DNA from: Ectopseudomonas oleovorans
GTDB taxonomy: Bacteria; Pseudomonadota; Gammaproteobacteria; Pseudomonadales; Pseudomonadaceae
Assembly: GCF_003052605.1 (NCBI RefSeq)
Contig: NZ_QASO01000030.1
Coordinates: forward strand, 66,334-109,196
Direction: 5' to 3'
DNA: 42,863 nucleotides
Part shown: positions 11,959 through 19,898 of the stretch, piece after piece
How positions within the stretch are numbered: the first letter of the stretch is position 1
How the letters are laid out: every line of letters begins with the position of its first letter
The notes under the pieces: model-generated
Told to the model about the DNA's origin: nothing
The model's database searches: none
Seen by the model: only the letters and a program-made list of their open reading frames with translations
Translations under genes and position numbers: made by a program

Positions 11959-13242
11959 ATGGCTGACAAAAAAGCGCAGTTGATCATCGAGGGCAATGCC
12001 CCCGTCGAACTGCCCGTTCTGACCGGCACTGTTGGTCCCGATGTAATCGATGTGCGGAGCCTGACCGCCACGGGTCGGTTCACCTTTGATCCTGGCTTCA
12101 TGTCGACCGCCTCTTGCGAGTCGAAAATCACCTATATCGACGGCGATCAAGGCATCCTGCTGCACCGCGGCTACCCCATCGAGCAGCTCGCCGAGCAGTC
12201 TGACTACCTGGAAACCTGCTACCTGCTGCTCAACGGCGAACTGCCGAGCAAGGAAGAAAAGGCCAAGTTCGTCAGCACCATCAAGAACCACACCATGGTT
12301 CATGAACAGCTGAAAACCTTCTTCAACGGTTTCCGCCGCGATGCCCACCCGATGGCCATCATGTGCGGCGTGGTTGGTGCCCTGTCCGCCTTCTATCACG
12401 ACTCGCTGGACATCAATAACCCGCAGCACCGCGAAGTGTCGGCCATGCGCCTGGTGGCCAAGATGCCGACCATCGCCGCCATGACCTACAAGTACTCCAT
12501 GGGTCAGCCCATGATGTACCCGCGCAATGACCTGAATTACGCGGAAAACTTCCTGCACATGATGTTCAACACCCCGTGCGAGATCAAACCGATCAGCCCG
12601 GTTCTGGCCAAGGCGATGGACAAGATTTTCATCCTCCATGCCGACCATGAGCAGAACGCCTCCACCTCCACCGTACGTTTGGCTGGCTCCTCGGGTGCCA
12701 ACCCGTTCGCCTGTATCGCAGCCGGTATCGCCGCGCTGTGGGGCCCGGCACACGGTGGCGCCAACGAAGCCGTACTGGCCATGCTCGACGAGATCGGTGA
12801 CGTTTCGAACATCGACAAGTTCATCGCCAAGGCCAAGGACAAGAACGACCCGTTCAAGCTGATGGGCTTCGGCCACCGCGTGTACAAGAACCGCGACCCG
12901 CGCGCCACCGTGATGAAGCAGACCTGCGACGAAGTTCTCGGCGAGCTGGGCATCACCAATGACCCGCAGCTTGAACTGGCCATGCGCCTAGAAGAGATCG
13001 CCCTGACCGATCCCTACTTCAAAGAGCGCAACCTGTACCCGAACGTCGACTTCTACTCGGGCATCATCCTCAAAGCCATCGGCATTCCGACCTCGATGTT
13101 CACCGTTATCTTCGCCCTGGCACGTACCGTGGGTTGGATCTCGCACTGGAAGGAAATGCTCTCGGGTCCGTACAAGATTGGCCGTCCGCGCCAGCTGTAC
13201 ACCGGTTACGAGCAGCGCGATCTGCCGACCAACCGCGATTGA
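11959..13242 (+). CDS. gltA: Citrate synthase (type II, hexameric)
   Basis: GltA condenses acetyl-CoA and oxaloacetate, the entry step of the TCA cycle. It has 427 aa. Catalytic residues are in GPAHGGANE (His265), [13 protein letters not shown] (His306) and NVDFYSG (Asp364), matching E. coli His264, His305 and Asp362. The ATG at 11959 has a perfect AGGAGG at 11947-11952; an in-frame GTG 15 codons upstream has no such support. It is transcribed divergently from sdhCDAB. Its terminator has been split by a small mobile element, so transcripts may end differently from those of relatives. Confidence 0.98.
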   Translation: MADKKAQLIIEGNAPVELPVLTGTVGPDVIDVRSLTATGRFTFDPGFMSTASCESKITYIDGDQGILLHRGYPIEQLAEQSDYLETCYLLLNGELPSKEEKAKFVSTIKNHTMVHEQLKTFFNGFRRDAHPMAIMCGVVGALSAFYHDSLDINNPQHREVSAMRLVAKMPTIAAMTYKYSMGQPMMYPRNDLNYAENFLHMMFNTPCEIKPISPVLAKAMDKIFILHADHEQNASTSTVRLAGSSGANPFACIAAGIAALWGPAHGGANEAVLAMLDEIGDVSNIDKFIAKAKDKNDPFKLMGFGHRVYKNRDPRATVMKQTCDEVLGELGITNDPQLELAMRLEEIALTDPYFKERNLYPNVDFYSGIILKAIGIPTSMFTVIFALARTVGWISHWKEMLSGPYKIGRPRQLYTGYEQRDLPTNRD

Positions 13243-13276
13243 TAGCGCCCCGAGACGAAAAAGGCTGCCCATCTGG

Positions 13277-13456
13277 CTAATGTCAGTCAGTTAAGCGCCT
13301 AGGCACTTGGTTTACGGGCGCTGCAATCGTATAGGAAGGAATTTAACTGTTGCCAGTCGGTTCGACTTGTAGGGTGGGCTTCAGCCCACGCCGGCCGCCG
13401 TTGGTGGGCTGAAGTCCACCCTGCAAGAGCAAAAAACCTTATCTGATCGGCATTAG
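13277..13456. mobile_element. MITE-like element inside the gltA terminator loop
   Basis: This 180-bp non-coding insert is flanked by direct repeats of CCCATCTGG (13268-13276 and 13457-13465; up to 11 bp if the symmetric end bases are counted). Its ends are imperfect inverted repeats of about 19 bp: CTAATGTCAGTCAGTTAAG at the left, and CTAATGCCGATCAGATAAG as the complement of the right end. It encodes no transposase and contains a REP doublet. The target duplication and terminal repeats mark it as a non-autonomous transposable element; a 9-11 bp duplication would suit an IS4-like transposase (inference). Confidence 0.8.
13369..13424. repeat. REP doublet (REPIN) nested in the MITE-like element
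   Basis: GTAGGGTGGGCTTCAGCCCAC on the plus strand faces a second unit, GGTGGGCTGAAGTCCACCCT, ending in CTGC instead of CTAC. GTAG-headed palindromes in facing pairs are the standard form of Pseudomonas REPs mobilised by RAYT enzymes. The same family recurs at 34177-34248, 34334-34390 and, in GC-rich form, 35934-35988. Confidence 0.75.
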
Positions 13457-13496
13457 CCCATCTGGCAGCCTTTTTATTCCCTGGCGAGTATCTCGC

Positions 13497-14095
13497 TCAG
13501 CGCCCTTCCACCTTCGCTCGCAAACCCTGCAGCGTCTGCAGCGGCGCATCGACGACGAAACTGTTGGCCAGCCAGGAGGGCACACTGCCGCCCGGTTCAG
13601 TGTGCACCTCGTAGGTCACCTCCACCCTGTCCTGGTCCGCGGTTTGAGATGCCACTCGCCGTCGACACGTTACACCCGCACGAAATCCTTATCCTCCGGC
13701 AATCACTGCGGCACCGCCTTGAGCAGGCGCTTGACAGCGCCGTCAGCATCAGTGCGCCTGGTCACATGGATCACCGAATCACGCGCCTTCACCGGCCAGG
13801 GCGTCTCGAAACGGGTGTACAGCTCGCTCACATTACCCTAGGTCTCGAGCAGTCGCTGCTGCTGGCAGCTGAAGATTCAGGAGCAGGACCCCGCGACATC
13901 CTCCTGCGCCGCCTGTATCCCGGCCAGGTCAGCGTTGATCGCCACCACACCGCGATAGGCCTTGTACTTGGATACAGGTACATCAGCCTGGTAAACGCTC
14001 ACACCGTCTTCTTCGCGCTCCAGCTGCCACTGCCTCTCGGCAACCTGGACAGCGGCCACGCACAACAGCATGGCCAGAACGGAATAACGCATCAT
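13497..14095 (-). pseudogene. Degraded START-domain lipid-binding protein gene
   Basis: Pieces of a secreted START-domain (StAR-related lipid transfer) protein can be read across three stretches. The first (14095-13877) has a signal peptide MMRYSVLAMLLCVAAVQVA, then WQLEREEDGVSVYQADVP and YRGVVAINADL, and ends in a premature stop. The second, in another frame, has YTRFETPWPVKARDSVIHVT and is broken by in-frame stops after KAVPQ and after FVRV. The third has VEVTYEVHTEPGGSVPSWLA and ends in VEGR-stop at 13497. At least one frameshift and two nonsense codons make it non-functional. Relatives are recalled beside gltA in other Pseudomonas, so this is probably a local loss. Confidence 0.85.
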
Positions 14096-14161
14096 CTTCG
14101 AGCAACTCCCGGTGGAACTGTTTGCGTTTCGACCCGCACGGGCCGTGAGCGGTTCACATCG

Positions 14162-14413
14162 TCAGACAGTCGCCTGCTCCAGCCAACCCAACATACGAAT
14201 GGCGCTCTCGCGATCATCCGCGCACAGCTGCTCTTCCGCCTTGAACCCACCGCACACTGCGGGCCTCTCCGGGCGACCGAAGATGGCGCAGAGAAACTCG
14301 GCATTGAGATGGATACAGCGCACGCCAGCGGGCTTGCCGTCAGGCATGCCCGGAATCGGTGAGCTGATGGAAGGCGCGATGCAGCAGGCACCGCAACCGG
14401 CACGACACTCCAT
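14162..14413 (-). CDS. YkgJ-family cysteine cluster protein
   Basis: This small 83-aa protein starts MECRAGCGACCIAPSIS. It has cysteines in CRAGCGACC, VRCIH, EFLCAIF and VCGGF, the pattern of the YkgJ/UPF0153 zinc- or iron-binding cluster family. Biochemical function is unknown; a metal-cluster role is inferred from the cysteines. The ATG at 14413 is chosen because the conserved motif begins there and GAGGTCG lies just upstream; a longer upstream frame has no family sequence. It ends 73 bp before the 3-hydroxyisobutyrate dehydrogenase-like gene on the same strand, so co-transcription is likely. Confidence 0.85.
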   Translation of the reverse strand: MECRAGCGACCIAPSISSPIPGMPDGKPAGVRCIHLNAEFLCAIFGRPERPAVCGGFKAEEQLCADDRESAIRMLGWLEQATV

Positions 14414-14486
14414 GAAACGACCTCGACTGGAAGCGAACGGCGGCGATCCTAATGAGCTCCGCGCATGCCGTCGAGGCCTTTGGCGA

Positions 14487-15359
14487 TCAGCGGTTACGCT
14501 GCAGGCGAGCCAGCAGGCTGGAGGTATCCCAGCGCCCACCGCCCATGGCCTGAACGTCGGCGTAGAACTGATCGACCAGCGCCGTCACAGGCAGTTGAGC
14601 ACCGTTGCGACGCGACTCGTCGAGCAGAATCGACAGATCCTTGCGCATCCAGTCGACCGCGAAACCGAAGTCGAACTCGCCGGCCAGCATGGTCTTGTAG
14701 CGATTTTCCATCTGCCAGGACTGCGCTGCGCCCTTGCTGATCACATCGACCACCGCATGGCCATCCAGCCCCGCGCACTGAGCGAAGTTGAGCGCCTCTG
14801 CCAAACCCTGAACCAGACCGGCGATGCAGATCTGATTGACCATCTTGCTCAACTGGCCGCTGCCGGCCGGCCCCATCAGGCGCATCATCCGCGCGTAACT
14901 CTGGATGACCGGCTCGGCAAGCGCATAGGTTTCGGCCTCGCCACCGACCATCACGGTCAGCACACCATTGATCGCACCGGCCTGACCACCGGATACCGGC
15001 GCATCGAGAAAACCCAGGCCATGCTCGGCCGCAACAGCCGCCAGCTCACGCGCCACATCGGCCGAGGCGGTGGTGTGATCGACCAGAATGGCGCCCGGAG
15101 CCATACCGGCGAACGCGCCCTGCTCGCCCAGAATCACGCTGCACAGGTCGTCATCGTTACCGACGCAACACATCACCAGTTCGGCGCCCGCCACCGCCTC
15201 ACGCGGGGTCGGCGCAGAGCTGCCGGCATATTCACCCATCCATTGCTCGGCTTTGCCCGGCGAGCGGTTATAGACCGTCACCTGATGCCCTTTGCGTGCC
15301 AGATGCCCGGCCATCGGATACCCCATGACGCCCAAACCGAGAAACGTGACCTTTGCCAT
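14487..15359 (-). CDS. NAD(P)-dependent beta-hydroxyacid dehydrogenase (3-hydroxyisobutyrate dehydrogenase family)
   Basis: This 290-aa oxidoreductase has the N-terminal dinucleotide motif GLGVMGYPMAGHL (8-20), the substrate-binding DAPVSGGQAGA (119-129) and the catalytic lysine in GQLSKMVNQI (Lys172). The family includes 3-hydroxyisobutyrate, tartronate-semialdehyde and glyoxylate/succinic-semialdehyde reductases. Without valine-degradation or glyoxylate genes nearby the substrate cannot be named. The ATG at 15359 has AGGAGGT immediately upstream, so a 48-codon longer frame was rejected. The YkgJ-like gene follows on the same strand. Confidence 0.9.
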   Translation of the reverse strand: MAKVTFLGLGVMGYPMAGHLARKGHQVTVYNRSPGKAEQWMGEYAGSSAPTPREAVAGAELVMCCVGNDDDLCSVILGEQGAFAGMAPGAILVDHTTASADVARELAAVAAEHGLGFLDAPVSGGQAGAINGVLTVMVGGEAETYALAEPVIQSYARMMRLMGPAGSGQLSKMVNQICIAGLVQGLAEALNFAQCAGLDGHAVVDVISKGAAQSWQMENRYKTMLAGEFDFGFAVDWMRKDLSILLDESRRNGAQLPVTALVDQFYADVQAMGGGRWDTSSLLARLQRNR

Positions 15360-15669
15360 AGCAACCTCCTGCAGATATAGGCGCCAGAGCCTAACGGGCA
15401 TGGCGCGAATCATCAAAGCCTTTGCAGCACGCCGCCCCTCATCCGACGCTACGCGCCACCTTCTGCCACAGGAGAAGAACATCAGAAACCGTCGCTGCGC
15501 CACGCACGCGTCAACGACGTTTGCCCTGGCCGAAAAGGCCTTCCATACTGCCTGCGATTCGATTCAGAACGGATGCTTGAGCTTGGAGCCTTGGCCCTGA
15601 TGCCAGGAGCCTTTTCCATGCAGCGAGGCCGAAGCGCAACAGATCGCAGACAGGTTCTAAGGAGCGCCC
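15360..15669. other. Divergent intergenic region, no gene seen
   Basis: This 310-bp gap lies between the dehydrogenase (minus) and the exonuclease (plus). On the minus strand, TTGATG and TAGGCT spaced by 17 bp near 15420-15392 could be a weak promoter for the dehydrogenase. On the plus strand only the ribosome-binding site AAGGAG at about 15659 is clear. No RNA gene or repeat is recognised. Confidence 0.35.
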
Positions 15670-16218
15670 ATGGGGCATTGGCTAGTCATCGACCTGGAGG
15701 CCACCACTGATGAGGGCGGCTGGGCGATGGAGGAAATGGAAATCATCGAGATCGGTGCCAGCCTGGTTGGTGTGGACGGCCATGAACGGGATCACTTTCA
15801 GCGCATCGTCAAACCACAGCGCCGCCCGTGCTTGACCGAGTTCTGCCGCGAACTCACCCATATCACCCAGGCCGAGATCGACAGCGCCGCTACCCTGTCC
15901 CAGGTCTGGGCTCAGTTCGAGCGCTGGCTGACGCAGCATGCACCACGCCTGGTCGGCTGGAGCAGTTGGGGTGATTACGATCGCCGCCAGCTGGAGCAGG
16001 AATGGCGTCAACATCAGTTGCACAGCCTGCTGGCCCAGGTGCCGCACCTTAACCTCAAACAGGCTTTCGCCAAGGCGCGCCAACTGCAGCGGCCGGTTGG
16101 CCTGCACAGTGCATTGCAACTGGCTGGCATGCAGTTTCAAGGGCAACAGCACCGCGCCCTCGAAGATGCGCGTAACACCGCCCGCCTGCTGCCACTGGTA
16201 TTGCCCCTCAAAGACTGA
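15670..16218 (+). CDS. DEDDh 3'-5' exonuclease family protein
   Basis: This 182-aa protein has the three exonuclease blocks: VIDLEATTDEGG (Asp8 and Glu10 as metal ligands), a middle block around LVGWSSWGDYDRRQLEQE with its Asp, and a final block HRALEDARNTARLL (His and Asp). The short single-domain form with a D-L-E-A-T first motif resembles the KapD/ERI-1-like exonucleases rather than DnaQ or RNase T. The substrate (RNA or DNA) cannot be told from sequence. The ATG has AAGGAG seven bases upstream. ppnP follows on the same strand 138 bp later. Confidence 0.85.
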   Translation: MGHWLVIDLEATTDEGGWAMEEMEIIEIGASLVGVDGHERDHFQRIVKPQRRPCLTEFCRELTHITQAEIDSAATLSQVWAQFERWLTQHAPRLVGWSSWGDYDRRQLEQEWRQHQLHSLLAQVPHLNLKQAFAKARQLQRPVGLHSALQLAGMQFQGQQHRALEDARNTARLLPLVLPLKD

Positions 16219-16356
16219 TGACGAAGAAAAGGCGCTTGGGCATACTGGCGGCCCTTTTATGGCCTGCCATGCATGGCGGTCACCCTTCTGGCCGTCGTCA
16301 CACGACGTTAAACATGGCTTCCAGCAATTTTTTCAACCCCTTCCGAGGAATCGCAG

Positions 16357-16638
16357 ATGTTCAAGGTCAACGAATACTTCGACGGCACCGTCAAATCCAT
16401 CGGTTTCACAATGGCTGAAGGCCCTGCCACCATCGGCGTAATGGCCCCGGGCGAATACGAATTCGGCACCAGCCAACTGGAAGTCATGCATGTCGTCGCC
16501 GGCGCCCTGACCGTCAAACTGCCGGGCAGCGACAGCTGGAACACCTTCGAAGCCGGCAGCAAGTTCACCGTCGAGGCCAACAGCAAGTTCCAGCTCAAGG
16601 TGGCCGTAGACACCGCCTATCTCTGCGAATATCGCTAG
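16357..16638 (+). CDS. ppnP: Pyrimidine/purine nucleoside phosphorylase PpnP
   Basis: This 93-aa single-domain cupin of the YaiE/DUF1255 family phosphorolyses several nucleosides to free base and ribose 1-phosphate (known from E. coli PpnP). Recognisable stretches are [20 protein letters not shown] and the C-terminal AYLCEYR. GAGGAATCGCAG precedes the ATG. The TAG stop is formed by a TA dinucleotide plus the first G of a palindromic repeat element inserted there, so the protein ends normally while its 3' UTR is replaced. Confidence 0.93.
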   Translation: MFKVNEYFDGTVKSIGFTMAEGPATIGVMAPGEYEFGTSQLEVMHVVAGALTVKLPGSDSWNTFEAGSKFTVEANSKFQLKVAVDTAYLCEYR

Positions 16639-16904
16639 GGTCTGTTGCCGTTTCGACACGAGCCGCGTTGCTGCGCCAAATTGCGCCACGCGAGGCGCGG
16701 GATGCAGGTAATGGTCGTTCCCTTGCCAAATCCCGCAACGACGCATGGCGCAATTTGCCGCGCAACCCGAAGGGACGGGCCAGTTTTTGCGTGGTACGTC
16801 GTTACTCGACGGTTCATTTGGGCGACCAAACTTCGCGTCTCACGCCTAGCCCCACGCAAAAACTGGCTCCGTCGCGGCCGTGCGCGAAACGGCAACAGAC
16901 CCTA
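16636..16904. mobile_element. Palindromic non-coding element at the ppnP stop codon
   Basis: The terminal inverted repeats GGGTCTGTTGCCGTTTCG (16638-16655) and its complement (16885-16902) are perfect and flanked on both sides by TA. Inside are two further stem-loops. One pairs about 16668-16688 with 16746-16765; the other is a perfect 16-bp pair, GCCAGTTTTTGCGTGG (16779-16794) with 16852-16867. No real gene is present; the open frames in it mirror each other because of the palindrome. The TA flanks suggest mobilisation by an IS630/Tc1-type transposase (inference). A minimal copy lies at 26724-26777. Confidence 0.75.
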
Positions 16905-16905
16905 A

Positions 16906-17079
16906 CAGCCCGTTGAGAAACTACCTGCGTTTAAAAGCGACCTCGCGTGCGAGCCCAGTCAAAATGCTCATTTACAGCTCGTAAAGTCGAGCGCGACTCC
17001 GACCGTTTTTCGGTCGTTTTTGCGGGGCCGCCATCGGTATTGTCTTGCCTGCCTCGCCTACGTTTTTCTCAACGGTCTG
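16906..17079. repeat. Dispersed repeat with CCGTTGAGAAA ends (copy 1)
   Basis: The ends CCGTTGAGAAA (16910-16920) and TTTCTCAACGG (17065-17075) are inverted repeats. A 25-bp core at 16961-16985, beginning AAAATGCTCATTTACAG, is found exactly as reverse complement at 42792-42816 in the other copy. No open frame of substance. It directly follows the palindromic element, making a 440-bp repeat island between ppnP and the exporter gene. Confidence 0.7.
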
Positions 17080-17101
17080 GCAGCCACTACGCGCCACGAA
17101 G

Positions 17102-17126
17102 AACCGGCCCCAGCGGCCGGTTTTTT
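17102..17126 (+). terminator. Rho-independent terminator before the exporter gene
   Basis: The stem AACCGGCC (17102-17109) / GGCCGGTT (17115-17122) has a 5-nt loop and is followed by T6. It probably was the ppnP terminator, now about 460 bp from its gene because two repeats lie between. Confidence 0.8.
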
Positions 17127-17155
17127 CTTTGATGATCACCACCAGGACATAGCCC

Positions 17156-18007
17156 ATGTCACGCAGTGCACTTCTCGCCCCCATTGCCTTGTTGCTGGTG
17201 GCCATGGTCTCGATCCAGAGCGGCGCGTCGCTGGCCAAGAACCTGTTCCCGCTGGTCGGCGCCGAAGGCACCACAGCCCTGCGCCTGGTGCTCGGCGCGA
17301 TCATTCTGTCGCTGGTGATGCAGCCCTGGCGGGCCAAACTGGATTTGCGCAAGTGCCATGCCCTGCTCGCCTACGGCCTGGCGCTGGGCGGCATGAATCT
17401 GATGTTCTACATGTCCCTGCAGAGCATCCCGCTGGGCATCGCCGTGGCGCTGGAATTCACCGGGCCGCTGGCTCTGGCGCTGTTTTCCTCGCGCCGCCTG
17501 CTGGACTTCGTCTGGGTGATTCTGGCCATCGCCGGCCTGTGGATGCTGCTGCCAACCGGCGCCACGCAAAGCGCCATAGACCCACTCGGCGCAGCTCTGG
17601 CCCTCGGCGCGGGGGTGTGCTGGTCGCTGTACATCATCTTCGGCCAGAAAGCCGGCGCCCAGCATGGCCGCCACACCGTCGCCCTGGGCACCTGGGTCGC
17701 CGCCTTGCTGGTCCTGCCCATTGGCATCTGGCATGCCGGCACGGACCTGCTGAGCGCGGACCTGCTACCCATCGCCCTGGGTGTCGCGGTACTGTCTTCG
17801 GCCCTGCCCTACAGCCTGGAGATGGTCGCCTTGACGCGCCTGCCCGCACGCACCTTCAGCGTGCTGATGAGCCTGGAGCCGGCAGTCGCGGCAATGTGCG
17901 GTCTGGCCTTTCTCGGCGAGAAGCTGCTCTGGGGCCAGTGGCTGGCCGTCGGTGCGATCATTATCGCCTCTGCCGGGGCAGCCGCCACCATCAAACCCAA
18001 GAGCTAG
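17156..18007 (+). CDS. rhtA: EamA-family exporter, RhtA-like (threonine/homoserine efflux)
   Basis: This inner-membrane drug/metabolite transporter of 283 aa has ten predicted helices arranged as two EamA repeats. It is close to RhtA, which exports threonine and homoserine in E. coli. Typical stretches are GASLAKNLFPLVGAEGTTALR near 22-42, ALEFTGPLALAL near 98-109, and the second-repeat LSSALPYSLEMVALTRLPA and MSLEPAVAA. Substrate is inferred from family only. It begins 30 bp after a terminator, so it has its own promoter nearby, not recognised. It converges with the ABC transporter gene, the two stop codons overlapping. Confidence 0.85.
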   Translation: MSRSALLAPIALLLVAMVSIQSGASLAKNLFPLVGAEGTTALRLVLGAIILSLVMQPWRAKLDLRKCHALLAYGLALGGMNLMFYMSLQSIPLGIAVALEFTGPLALALFSSRRLLDFVWVILAIAGLWMLLPTGATQSAIDPLGAALALGAGVCWSLYIIFGQKAGAQHGRHTVALGTWVAALLVLPIGIWHAGTDLLSADLLPIALGVAVLSSALPYSLEMVALTRLPARTFSVLMSLEPAVAAMCGLAFLGEKLLWGQWLAVGAIIIASAGAAATIKPKS

Positions 18008-19761
18008 TTGCCGAACTGCAACTCGGCCAAACGCGCATAGAGCGGACTACTCTCGATCAGCTCGGCATGACTGCCGATCGCAGCCAAACGGCCCTGTTCG
18101 ATCACCGCAATGCGATCCGCCTGCTTCACCGTGGCCAGGCGATGAGCGATCACCAAGGTGGTGCGCCCGGCCATTAGTGACGGCAGCGCCTGCTGGATCA
18201 GGTGCTCGCTCTCGGCATCCAGGGCGCTGGTGGCCTCATCGAGCAGCAGGATCGGCGCATCGGCGAGCAAGGCACGGGCAATCGCCAGGCGCTGACGCTG
18301 GCCACCGGAAAGCCCGAGCCCGGCCTCCCCCAAATGAGTCTGGTAACCCTGCGGTAGGCGCTGAATGAACTCATGGGCATGCGCCGCCCGCGCGGCCGCC
18401 TCCACCTCGGCCTGGCTGGCATCCAGGCGACCATAGCGAATGTTGTCCTCCACCGAGCCGAAGAACAGCGCAGGATTCTGCGACACCAGGGCGAAACTGG
18501 CACGCAACTCGCGCGGATCGAGCTGATCGATCGGCACGCCATCGATGAGGATGCGCCCGCCCTGCGGATCGAAGAAGCGCAGCAGCAGATCGAACAGCGT
18601 CGATTTGCCAGCCCCGGACGGTCCTACCAGTGCCAGCGTCTCGCCTGCCGCTACCTGCAGATCGATGCCATCGATGGCGTAGCTGTCCAAACGCGACGGA
18701 TAGGCGAATCGCACACGCTGCAGCTCGATGCGCCCCTGTACCGGCTGCGACAGATGCTGCGGCTGCTCCGGCGCCACGATGGCGTTGCTGGCACGTAACA
18801 GCTCGCCGATGCGCTCGGCGGCGCCTGCGGCACGCTGCAATTCACCGATCACCTCGCTCAGCGTGCCGAAGGACGAGCCAACGATCAGGCTGTAGAACAC
18901 GAAAGCCGCCAGCTCACCGCCGGAGATGCGCCCGGCGATCACATCCATGCCGCCGACCCAGAGCATCACCCCGACAGCGCCGAGCACCAGCACGATCACT
19001 ACGGTGATCAGCCAGGAACGCTGGGCGATGCGCTTGCGCGCCACATCGAAAGCCGCTTCGGCAGACTCGCCAAAGCGGCGCTTGTCCTCATCCTGATGGT
19101 TGTAAGCCTGTACCGTCTTGATCTGCCCCAGCACTTCGCCGACATAACTGCCGACATCGGCCACGCGGTCCTGGCTCTGCCGCGACAGCGCACGCACACG
19201 GCGGCCGAACAGCAGGATAGGCGCTACCACCAAGGGTAGAGCCAACAGAACGATACCGCTGAGCTTGGGGTTGGTGACCACCAGTAGCACGCTGCCACCG
19301 ATCAACATGATCAGGTTGCGCAGCGCCATCGACAGCGACGAGCCAATCACCGATTGCAGTAGCGCGGTATCGGCGGTCAGCCGCGACTGGATTTCCGAGC
19401 TGCGATTGCTCTCGTAGAAGCCAGGATGCAACTCAATCAGGTGATCGAACACCCGCCGGCGGATATCCGCGACCACCCGCTCGCCGATCCATGACACCAG
19501 GTAGAAGCGCGTGTAGGTGCCGAAGGCCAGCGCCAATACCAGCACGAAGAACAGCAGCAGGGACTGCCGCAGCGCGGCCGGCGACTGCGTGGCCAGCCCC
19601 TGATCCACCAGCAGCTTGATGCCCTGGCCCATGGACAGGGTGATGGCTGCCGTGAACATCAGCGCCAGCAGCGCGCCCAGTACCCGGCCGCGATACGGGG
19701 CGATAAAGCGCCAGGCCAGGCGTATGGCACCGCGCTGACGGGAAGAGAGCATCGAAATCAT
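18004..19761 (-). CDS. ABC exporter, fused membrane and ATPase domains (MsbA/LmrA-like)
   Basis: This 585-aa half-transporter would act as a dimer in the inner membrane. The six-helix membrane domain covers about residues 20-310. The nucleotide-binding domain has Walker A GPSGAGKST (380-388), Q-loop VSQNPALFF (426-434), signature LSGGQRQR (484-491), Walker B ILLLDEA (504-510) and H-loop VIAHRLAT. Substrate (lipid, peptide or drug) cannot be told; it resembles the ABCB-type subfamily often annotated only as transporter. The last four bases overlap the end of the rhtA-like gene on the other strand. Upstream neighbours on the same strand are a DUF1287 protein and an ATP-NAD kinase-like gene. Confidence 0.9.
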   Translation of the reverse strand: MISMLSSRQRGAIRLAWRFIAPYRGRVLGALLALMFTAAITLSMGQGIKLLVDQGLATQSPAALRQSLLLFFVLVLALAFGTYTRFYLVSWIGERVVADIRRRVFDHLIELHPGFYESNRSSEIQSRLTADTALLQSVIGSSLSMALRNLIMLIGGSVLLVVTNPKLSGIVLLALPLVVAPILLFGRRVRALSRQSQDRVADVGSYVGEVLGQIKTVQAYNHQDEDKRRFGESAEAAFDVARKRIAQRSWLITVVIVLVLGAVGVMLWVGGMDVIAGRISGGELAAFVFYSLIVGSSFGTLSEVIGELQRAAGAAERIGELLRASNAIVAPEQPQHLSQPVQGRIELQRVRFAYPSRLDSYAIDGIDLQVAAGETLALVGPSGAGKSTLFDLLLRFFDPQGGRILIDGVPIDQLDPRELRASFALVSQNPALFFGSVEDNIRYGRLDASQAEVEAAARAAHAHEFIQRLPQGYQTHLGEAGLGLSGGQRQRLAIARALLADAPILLLDEATSALDAESEHLIQQALPSLMAGRTTLVIAHRLATVKQADRIAVIEQGRLAAIGSHAELIESSPLYARLAELQFGN

Positions 19762-19898
19762 GGCAGGTCTCAGGTCAGCGGCCGAAGGTGTCGCAGCCGC
19801 TGGCGGCAGGAAGTTGAATGTCTGAGTCAGCAGTTGGGGGCGGCGGCGCGCAACCTCAAGCGGCTGCGTCCATTGCCGAGGCAGGCGACCGCGACGGC

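Larger units (their letters stand above)
13258..13475 (+). terminator. gltA terminator, interrupted by an insertion
   Basis: The arms AAAAAGGCTGCC (13258-13269) and GGCAGCCTTTTT (13464-13475) are perfect 12-bp complements and would form a terminator with a CATCT loop if adjacent. They are now separated by a 180-bp element plus one copy of a duplicated target. The T tract remains after the distal arm. Whether the distant arms still pair is unknown. Confidence 0.8.

Noticed and set aside
13268..13465. Short CRISPR-like spacing of repeated CCCATCTGG
   Set aside because: Only two copies, flanking inverted ends; this is a target-site duplication.
16218..16418. Possible small gene overlapping the exonuclease stop, MTKKRRLGILAALLWPAM
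   Set aside because: The start looks signal-peptide-like, but the rest runs through the ppnP ribosome-binding site and into ppnP; no support beyond an ATG.
16635..16905. Two facing 86-codon frames inside the palindromic element
   Set aside because: Both begin MPFR because the element is an inverted repeat; the frames mirror each other and have no ribosome-binding site.
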